This document shows positions 7,365 through 12,018 of a stretch of 12,018 bases of DNA, piece by piece. The position numbers and the translations under genes are program-made. Each line of letters begins with the position of its first letter. Position 1 is the first letter of the stretch. Location: NCBI GenBank assembly GCA_001275005.1, contig JWZX01001628.1:1-12018 (forward strand), written 5' to 3'. The notes beneath the pieces were generated by a model, which saw only the letters and a program-made list of their open reading frames with translations, was not told the DNA's origin and ran no database searches. The DNA comes from Chrysochromulina tobinii (Eukaryota > Haptophyta > Prymnesiales > Chrysochromulinaceae).

Positions 7365-7675
7365 TACTTGGACGACGCTTCCTCCTCCAGTCTTCAGTAA
7401 TCGATCGCTGCAACGACCAACGCACTACAGCAACACTCTACACCCTGACAGGCAAGTCGATAGCAATGCCTAGTATGTACGCGCGTAGAGAGGCGGCAGT
7501 TTGTGGCGATTGTGGAGACTTGAGGTGAGGCTCAATTTGTGCTTGAGCTGGGGTTGCAACAGTTATGGGAGTATGTGACCAAGAATACACATGACGCGCA
7601 TCTGCAGATTCATGATCCCCGGGTCGTCAACGTGACGCGCGCGAACCGCGAAGCGACACGCCACCCCTAAGCACA
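7365..7675. other. Intergenic region between GHKL-RING and membrane protein genes
   Basis: These 311 bases hold the 3' region of the GHKL-RING gene and the upstream part of the next promoter. I see no open frame with a domain, no RNA gene and no repeats of note. Confidence 0.5.
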
Positions 7676-7683
7676 TATAAAAG
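7676..7683 (+). promoter_or_regulatory. TATA box of the CBM48/PAN membrane protein gene
   Basis: TATAAAAG is a full match to the eukaryotic TATA consensus in otherwise GC-rich DNA. It lies about 260 bp before the proposed ATG at 7942, so transcription would begin near 7706 and give a leader of about 235 bases. Two ATGs in another frame (7812 and 7845) lie in that leader and could dampen translation, unless a leader intron removes them. Confidence 0.6.
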
Positions 7684-7941
7684 TTTGTCTTTTGTCTCAC
7701 CGGTCCGTACCTCGTAACGTCGACTCATAACGAGGCCGGGTGGGCGACCCCACATCGAGCGGCTAGGAACTGCTCTCTGCTGGTTGGTGAAACTCAACCG
7801 AACCGAACCCCATGCACATAGCACAGGGGTCACATCCGCGTTGGATGGCCGGTGACCGGGTACCGTGTGTCTGTCTCGTGCGTGTCCCGGCTCCCCCCCG
7901 TTGTCTTCTTTCACCGCATCCCGCTCACGACGACGCGTCGC

Positions 7942-9108
7942 ATGGAAGGACCTACTCTTCGCGTTCCATTCCCGACGGAAGCCGTCGCGACCATCCTCGC
8001 ATTGGCAGTCACAGCTGCCACATATTGGCACATCTTCGGGCCTGGAGATCGCTCCGTGCCGCAGCCGACCGTGCACGTGCAAGTTTCTCCGCCGCCACCG
8101 CCATCAATCGCACCTGGACGGCTTCCCGACTACCGGCTGAAATGGCTGGGTGCGGACGCCTTGTCTGTGTCCGTGAGCGGCGATTGGACCGGTTGGTCGA
8201 GGTCCGGTGTGCCCATGGCGCGCGACGAAGACAACGTCTGGGCAACCGATGTCTATCTGCCCGAGCACTGCCCACGCCGCAACCTGATGCTTTTGGGCGT
8301 GTGTTGCTATCGGTACAAGTTCTTCGTCGATTTTGGAACGCGGCAGCGGTGGTTGTTCGACCTGCAACAGCCCATGGACAAGGACCCCGACGGCTGGGTC
8401 CACAATTACATGTGCAAGTATGTGAGCGGCAAAGAGGGTCGCCCGCTGCCGATGCTGCCGCTTGGGATGGAGAAGGGTGTCGATCCCGAGGGTGGCGGCG
8501 GCGGTGGTGGCGCGCCGCTCACGCACGCGGGCGCAGCGAGGATGGCCGCTGCGGCAGCCGCGGACTCCGCCTCCTCCGCCGCCGCTGCGCGCGCCTCGTC
8601 CACCGCCACCACCACCACCACCACCACAACCGCCGCCGCCGCCGTCGACGTTTGCTTCGTGTTGCCTGCGACCTACCTCAATGGTACCTCTGTCGGCTCG
8701 GCGAGCACGCGCGGGCTCGGCGGCTGCTGCGAGGCATGCCGGCGCAAGCGCGGCTGCATGGCGTACAATTGGCGACCGTTAGCCGTTACACCGGCGTACA
8801 ATTGGCGGTCGGAGCCGCTGCCGCGCAATTGCGTCTTCTTCGGCAGCCACTTCGGCCCACCGCGAGGGACCGCGCTAAGCTCAGCCGGCCTGGTGCGCGT
8901 GCCGCTGCGCGCGTCGCCGCCGCTGCCGTCCTCGCCGCTTCCGCCGAAAGCAGTTGCACCAGCGCAGCTGCCGCGCACAGCCGCCGGTGCCACGCGCCAT
9001 CACGAGAAGGCACACCATAGGCGCAAGAAGCCCCAACGCCTGAAGAAGAGCAATAGGACCGGCCTCAATAGGAGCAGCAGCCACAGCACTGCGAAGTATC
9101 AAGGCTAA
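7942..9108 (+). CDS. Type II membrane protein with CBM48-like glycan-binding and PAN/apple-like domains
   Basis: 388 residues from the first in-frame ATG (MEGPTLRVP). A short N-terminus is followed by one membrane segment at about 14-33 (AVATILALAVTAATYWHIFG). Next is a domain at about 72-160 with SVSVSGDWTGW, a W-x-TDVYLPE strand, YRYKFFVD and DLQQPMDKDPDGWVHNYM. This is the layout of the CBM48/AMPK-beta glycogen-binding domain, in which the tryptophans, Lys and Asn contact alpha-glucan. Residues 180-235 are a Gly, Ala and Thr low-complexity linker with a CCA/ACC microsatellite. A Cys-rich stretch from about 238 (CF, CCEAC, GCMAYNW, CVFFG) looks like a PAN/apple-type domain. The tail is basic, rich in Arg, Lys and His. 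It probably faces the secretory lumen or cell surface and binds polysaccharide; no catalytic residues are seen. An overlapping 402-residue frame (7812-9020) has no domain and is taken as a shadow. Confidence 0.8.
   Translation: MEGPTLRVPFPTEAVATILALAVTAATYWHIFGPGDRSVPQPTVHVQVSPPPPPSIAPGRLPDYRLKWLGADALSVSVSGDWTGWSRSGVPMARDEDNVWATDVYLPEHCPRRNLMLLGVCCYRYKFFVDFGTRQRWLFDLQQPMDKDPDGWVHNYMCKYVSGKEGRPLPMLPLGMEKGVDPEGGGGGGGAPLTHAGAARMAAAAAADSASSAAAARASSTATTTTTTTTAAAAVDVCFVLPATYLNGTSVGSASTRGLGGCCEACRRKRGCMAYNWRPLAVTPAYNWRSEPLPRNCVFFGSHFGPPRGTALSSAGLVRVPLRASPPLPSSPLPPKAVAPAQLPRTAAGATRHHEKAHHRRKKPQRLKKSNRTGLNRSSSHSTAKYQG
8761..8807 (+). repeat. 14-bp direct repeat inside the PAN-like domain
   Basis: GCGTACAATTGGCG occurs at 8761 and again at 8794, 33 bp apart, giving AYNWR twice with 11-residue spacing. 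It looks like a small in-frame duplication within the Cys-rich domain. Confidence 0.8.
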
Positions 9109-9526
9109 TAGAGGTAGTAGGTCTTATGTTTTCCCACAATTTTAACCACAATTCCAATAGCCTATAGAGTTTATACCGCGCGCTTAGTGTACCGCGCGAA
9201 TTTATGCCGGCCCCCAGCCCCACAATTATGCGGCATTTATGTGGCGGTTCCGTTCTGCGATGAATAGGCTCCGCCGCAGCCATCGTTGATCGTTGCGAAG
9301 CCAGCGCCAGTGATCGATACGGCCATCGCGGGGTGTGTTGCAATCCCCGAAGCATATCCGGGCGGCTCCGAGTGCCGAGTCCGCCGACCGGTGTGCCTTG
9401 CTGTCTGATGTGAGTCCGGGCGTGTATTAACTGACAGCTCGGCTAGTATTACGGCTAGTACAAACTGCGATTATCTACGACTTCCACTGAACGTGAACGA
9501 TCGGGCCACGAGTCTAAGTTCGCCTT
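9109..9526. other. Intergenic region between convergent genes
   Basis: This 418-bp region is less GC-rich than its surroundings. It holds small direct repeats: ACCGCGCG near 9173 and 9191, CACAAT near 9125-9150, and CGGCTAGTA twice near 9439-9460. I see no gene, tRNA or clear terminator. Confidence 0.5.
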
Positions 9527-10054
9527 TCATGATAAAGAAGGTGAAGGTGCACCAGCATTTGCCGGGTACTCTTCGCAAGGCGGATTCTGCTGCAGGACGT
9601 CCTCAATTGCACGTGCAAGCTCCTTCGAACGCCGCAGCCATACCAGCGCATCCTCTCCGCGCCCTTCCTTCTTCGCCATCACTGCGGCACGCTGGTACTC
9701 AGTCACCCGCTCCTCAACTCGCGCACCAATGGTGGCCGCAACAGTGGCTATAGGTGGAGGCGGAGGTAAGCTTGCCTTCGAGCTCCCTGGTGGAGTAGGC
9801 AACACCAAAGGCGCAGCAGTGTGAGGGGCCGGCTTTGCTCCGCTCTGTGCGACTGGCTTCGTGGCAGTCTTGGCGACTGGGTTTTTTCCGCCGCCGTCAA
9901 TCAAGCCCAGCTCTTTGAGAACGTCAAGAGCCTCTTTATCCGACACCTGGTCGGCGTCTTCATCGAGATCCACGTTCAGCATGTCTTCGATGCTCGGTCC
10001 CGGCTCCTCAGACTCAGCTGCTTTGGGTGCGGCCCTCGCCATTTTGGGCGGCAT
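9527..10054 (-). CDS. Small protein with a DM14-like C-terminal motif
   Basis: 175 residues from ATG 10054-10052 (MPPKMARAAPK) to TGA 9529-9527. An in-frame ATG at 10117 would add 21 residues, and MARAAPK at 10042 is another option. The N-terminus is acidic, with IEDMLNVDLDEDADQVSDKEALDVLKELGLID, followed by an Ala/Pro/Lys linker. Residues about 112-155 read RVEERVTEYQRAAVMAKKEG then DALVWLRRSKEL. This resembles the DM14 repeat of CC2D1A/Lgd-type endosomal sorting regulators (R..EY..AA..AK..G....A...-R..K). Those proteins have several DM14 repeats and a C2 domain; here there is only one motif and no C2, so it is a short relative or a chance likeness. The frame is credible; the family is tentative. 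Confidence 0.6.
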   Translation of the reverse strand: MPPKMARAAPKAAESEEPGPSIEDMLNVDLDEDADQVSDKEALDVLKELGLIDGGGKNPVAKTATKPVAQSGAKPAPHTAAPLVLPTPPGSSKASLPPPPPIATVAATIGARVEERVTEYQRAAVMAKKEGRGEDALVWLRRSKELARAIEDVLQQNPPCEEYPANAGAPSPSLS

Positions 10055-10415
10055 GTTCGGTAGCGCGCACCGCGCTCCGGAACAAAAACTTCGGTTTGTG
10101 CGCTGGTGCCCGAACATGAAGAGTGGGTTTCGTCATTTTTCCAACGCGTGAGTGCGTGAGGCTGGACCCCACGCAAAATGCACCACGCGCGTTGCGCGCA
10201 CACCGCAAGTGGCACTAGGCCACCCTCTCATCTCGCATGCCCCAGTGCCTGATGGCGTCGGTTGAGCCAGCGGGAGTCATCAATGCAGCCACGCACGCAA
10301 CGCGAGAGCCGAGTTGGCGCTCGGCCCTCCTCCACGGAGCACGCCCATGCCCTCACACCATTCCTGTCCAAGAGGAGCAGGTCCCTCACCAGCTCCACCG
10401 CACACCCTAGTGTAC
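10055..10415 (-). other. 3' region of the PDI-like gene and promoter of the DM14-like gene
   Basis: If the PDI-like gene is a selenoprotein gene, its SECIS should be here. In transcript sense the best start is ATGAC at 10280-10276, followed after 12 bases by AA, with an imperfect stem (TCCC with GGGG plus further pairs). The expected GA on the 3' side is not next to the stem, so it fails as a canonical SECIS. A second ATGAC at 10136-10132 has an A/T helix around it, but no apical AA at the right distance. I regard the element as not found. Confidence 0.4.
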
Positions 10416-11129
10416 CTAGAGCTCCTGCTTGTCGTCAGCTGCGCCCGACTGTGCCTGCCGGAGCTTGGTGATCAGCCTGAGGATGGCGACCCGCTGGTTC
10501 ATCCACTCATCCTTGTGGCCAGACTTCTCCATCGAGCCAGCGAGCAGCTTGAGGCGGCTCTCAATGTCAGCCATCGGCGCGTCCTTGAATTTCTTGTAGT
10601 ACTCGTACTCGACCTTCTTGCACTCGCCCGACTCGCGTTTCTTGCAGATGCACTCCATCCCGCTCGTGCACAGCAACACACCCGCCATCTCCTCCACGTA
10701 TGACTGCATGATATCCTCATCACCGAAGACGTCACACATCTGCCCAGCGTGGCCGTTCGCATCCTTCCAGTCGCCCGCATCTGCACCGTCGTAGCCCGTT
10801 CTCTTGTTGTAGACGCGGATCGACGGCCAACCTCCCGCACCCGGGCTGCCGGCGTACTTTCCACGCACCGGATCAGCAGCAAGGTTGACGTCGCCAAACG
10901 CCACATTGCCGTTGCTAGCCAACGCCTGCGTGATATAGTTCCACGCTGGCGCTTGCTTTGTTCATCAGCCTCAGCCCTCAGAGGCGATCCAACGAACAAA
11001 GAGGGTCTTGCCAGCGTCCACCTGCGATTCGACGAAGCCTTCGAAATTAGCCGGTGTGAGTTTGGTCGCGCGCGTCCAGTGTCCGTCCGGGTAGATGCCG
11101 GCGGCGAGCAAGGTCGCGACGAGGAGCAT
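10416..11129 (-). CDS. PDI/ERp29-like ER protein with three in-frame TGA codons at the redox site (candidate selenoprotein)
   Basis: 237 residues if the three TGA codons are read through. ATG 11129-11127 opens a signal peptide (MLLVATLLAAGI). A thioredoxin-like domain follows: KLTPANFEGFV, KTLFVRWIASEG, then TGA-GGC-TGA-TGA (codons 53-56), then TKQAPAWNYITQAL, VAFGDVNL and GAGGWPSIRVYNK with the cis-proline P102. Against the usual A-P-W-C-G-H-C-K-x2-A-P-x-W, the codons fall exactly on C-G-H-C, giving U53-G-U55-U56. From about residue 135 a Cys-containing helical part (EYYKKF, RLKLLAG, RVAILRLITKL) resembles the ERp29 D domain. The end DDKQEL is an ER-retention signal, closed by TAG. The parts on both sides of the TGAs are in one frame with only a few codons between them, which argues against an intron. 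Unresolved: no clear SECIS in the 3' region. Alternatives are a pseudogene or a tiny unusual intron. Confidence 0.75.
10962..10973 (-). other. Candidate selenocysteine cluster TGA-GGC-TGA-TGA
   Basis: On the minus strand the codons at 10973-10971, 10967-10965 and 10964-10962 are TGA and the codon at 10970-10968 is Gly. They occupy the CGHC positions of a PDI active site. Flanking codons are intact: EG before, TKQAPAW after. Each TGA would be Sec if recoded (residues 53, 55 and 56). Confidence 0.65.
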
Positions 11130-11364
11130 CCGCGCACAAGACTCTTGCGTGCGGACTCTCCGGCGGAAGAGGCCGGAGAGGGAGGTGAGAAGTGCTTTTC
11201 TGATGTGATGAAAAATGGGTGTCGTACGTGTACAGCCGATCCTTCCGATGTTCTTCATCTAACTGCTGCGATTCTTCGTCGGAGAATCGAACATTCATCT
11301 CTTGCCAAGAATCAAGGACAAACTCATCAAGCCCGTCTCCCAACTGTTGACCACGGAGAAGCTC
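11130..11364. promoter_or_regulatory. Shared 235-bp divergent promoter of two selenoprotein genes
   Basis: The PDI-like gene reads left from 11129 and the SelW gene reads right from 11365. The gap must hold both core promoters and both leaders. No TATA box is evident. It contains a perfect inverted repeat at 11156-11180. The arrangement suggests co-expression, which is inference. Confidence 0.5.
11156..11180. repeat. Perfect 9-bp inverted repeat upstream of the PDI-like gene
   Basis: CTCTCCGGC at 11156-11164 and GCCGGAGAG at 11172-11180 are exact reverse complements with a 7-base spacer. It lies 27-51 bases before the PDI-like start, so it could be a leader hairpin in that mRNA or a dimeric factor site serving both genes. 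Confidence 0.7.
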
Positions 11365-11751
11365 ATGGCGGACCACATGCACGACGAATCCCAGGGAGGC
11401 ATGTCCTGCTGCGCCCAGGGCAGCTGTGCGACGCACGACCACAATGACGTCGCCATTCACGACCACAGCCACGGCCACGGTTTGCCCGTCACAATCCAAT
11501 ACTGCTCGGGATGAGGCTACGCAAAGTTTGCTACCGCCCTCAGTGCCTTTCTCCTGGACGAGTTTGGCACCAAGGTCAAGATTGCCTCCGGCCCCTACCC
11601 TGGGGGCAAGAGCGGCGCCTTCGAGGTGACCGTCGGCGACCAGCTGGTCCACTCGAAGCTCACCATGTCTGGAAAAGGCCACGGCAAGTGTGAGACGGAT
11701 CAGGAGCTCGACGCGATCATCGACGCCATCCGAGCGAAGGTGGGCGCGTAA
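11365..11751 (+). CDS. SelW: Selenoprotein W (Rdx family) with a His/Cys-rich N-terminal extension; TGA at 11512 read as selenocysteine
   Basis: 128 residues from ATG 11365 to TAA 11749-11751, with Sec50 encoded by TGA 11512-11514. The Rdx fold follows family order: strand VTIQYC47-S-G-U50-GY (the CxxU redox motif), helix FATALSAFLLDEFG, KVKIASGPYPGG, then GAFEVTVGDQLVHSKLT, a Gly/His/Lys loop, and a closing helix ELDAIIDAIRAKVGA. This matches SelW over its whole length (family about 85-90 residues). SelW proteins are small thioredoxin-like redox proteins, usually cytosolic. Residues 1-40 are unusual: eight His and three Cys (SCCAQGSC and HDHSHGHG), which suggests metal binding. The start is the first in-frame ATG; the frame is open without ATG back to 11263. 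A SECIS lies 98 bases after the stop. A conventional reading would stop at residue 49 and miss most of the protein. Confidence 0.93.
11512..11514 (+). other. Selenocysteine codon TGA of the SelW gene
   Basis: The codon lies at the U of the CxxU motif, YC-S-G-(TGA)-GY, and the Rdx domain continues in the same frame for 78 more residues. Together with the SECIS downstream this is clear recoding. Confidence 0.92.
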
Positions 11752-11839
11752 GATTGACGTCGAAGAACAAGGTTCGTGCTTGAGGGGTGGAACGCGAGCG
11801 CGACTTCCGAAGAGCCGCGCAGCGCTTCACGCAGCCGAT

Positions 11840-11910
11840 GCAGCTACACATGACAGCGGTGGCCAAAACGTTTGTAACAAGACGAAGACCGCCGCTCGAG
11901 AACCGTGCCA
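11840..11910 (+). promoter_or_regulatory. SECIS element (form 2) of the SelW mRNA
   Basis: The core reads ATGAC at 11850-11854. Helix II is AGCGGTGGCC (11855-11864) against GACCGCCGCT (11887-11896), nine of ten positions paired including one G-U. The unpaired AAAA is at 11865-11868. A mini-stem CGTTTG-TAA-CAA(G)ACG at 11869-11884 makes it a form-2 SECIS. CGAG at 11897-11900 gives the GA of the non-Watson-Crick quartet. ATGA to AAAA spacing is 11 bases, as in known SECIS elements. CAC before and GTG after the internal loop can start helix I. It would recruit SBP2 and the Sec elongation factor. Confidence 0.85.
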
Positions 11911-12018
11911 TCAGTGCGCCCATCGCATGCGGTAATGCGACGCGTATCGATAGCACAATGGTGCATCTGCCTGCGTGTGCCCGCGCAGCACACGGAAGGG
12001 AAAAGGAGGGGAGGAGGG
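11911..12018 (+). other. Region after the SelW SECIS, no gene seen
   Basis: This is the tail of the 3' region, with GCATGCGGTAATGC-like short inverted parts near 11925 that may extend helix I, and a purine-rich end (GGGAAAAGGAGGGGAGGAGGG-like) running off the window. No coding frame with a domain is seen. Confidence 0.4.

Noticed and set aside
7812-9020. A 402-residue alternative protein
   Set aside because: It has no recognisable domain, while the overlapping frame encodes CBM48-like and PAN-like motifs; kept only as a question about the leader.
9109-9526. Possible tRNA or small gene in the convergent gap
   Set aside because: No cloverleaf, promoter box or domain-bearing frame could be found.
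10230-10290. ATGAC...AA segment as a SECIS for the PDI gene
   Set aside because: The stem has several mismatches and the GA partner is not adjacent to the stem; left as unproven.
10942-10980. A mini-intron (GC-AG type, about 24 bases) removing the TGA cluster in the PDI gene
   Set aside because: It would be far shorter than the other introns, would still leave one TGA, and would delete the conserved KQAPAW segment that matches PDI.
10416-11751. General reassignment of TGA as a sense codon in this organism
   Set aside because: The first gene and the DM14-like gene end at TGA where their proteins end naturally, and the SelW TGA has a SECIS.

Overview
This window reads as nuclear DNA of a GC-rich unicellular eukaryotic alga. 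The evidence is GT-AG introns of 88-203 bp, widely spaced genes on both strands with intergenic DNA, a TATA box, C2H2 zinc-finger arrays, secretory and ER-retention signals, and two genes that appear to use UGA for selenocysteine. I favour a haptophyte (coccolithophore/prymnesiophyte type); a pelagophyte is the main alternative. This is inference from style and gene content, not from a marker gene.

Layout. 1-687 (+): 3' end of a gene for a Gly/Pro/Tyr-rich protein with two copies of a 36-residue helical motif resembling the tail of cysteinyl-tRNA synthetases. 1409-2234 (-): a secreted or plastid-targeted unknown protein in two exons. 2422-3732 (+): seven C2H2 fingers joined to a C-terminal RING-like domain, divergent from the previous gene. 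4118-7364 (+): a four-exon gene joining an N-terminal GHKL (Bergerat-fold) ATPase to a long coiled coil and a C-terminal C3HC4 RING finger, an unusual architecture. 7942-9108 (+): a single-pass membrane protein with a CBM48-type glycan-binding domain and a PAN/apple-like domain. 9527-10054 (-): a small DM14-like protein. 10416-11129 (-) and 11365-11751 (+): a head-to-head pair of selenoprotein genes.

The most remarkable part is that last pair. The plus-strand gene is a selenoprotein W (Rdx family) with an in-frame TGA at the CxxU position and a well-formed form-2 SECIS element in its 3' region. The minus-strand gene encodes an ER-type PDI/ERp29-like protein ending in KQEL. At exactly the place of the CGHC active site its single open frame contains GGC TGA GGC TGA TGA, so readthrough would give U-G-U-U, a redox site with three selenocysteines. 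The two genes share 235 bp of upstream DNA that contains a perfect 9-bp inverted repeat. TGA is also the stop codon of two other genes here, so TGA is not generally reassigned. No convincing SECIS was found for the PDI gene, which is the main weakness of that call.

A second theme is the introns. All four inferred introns, in two genes on opposite strands, are largely short tandem repeats that in the sense of the transcript carry CTGAT/CTAAT with a TGATGRCC core. These match the eukaryotic branch-point consensus CTRAY, so the introns look like expanded branch-point arrays or introner-like elements. Two adjacent genes carry C-terminal RING-type domains fused to unrelated N-terminal modules (zinc fingers and GHKL ATPase), but nothing in the sequence shows that they act together.
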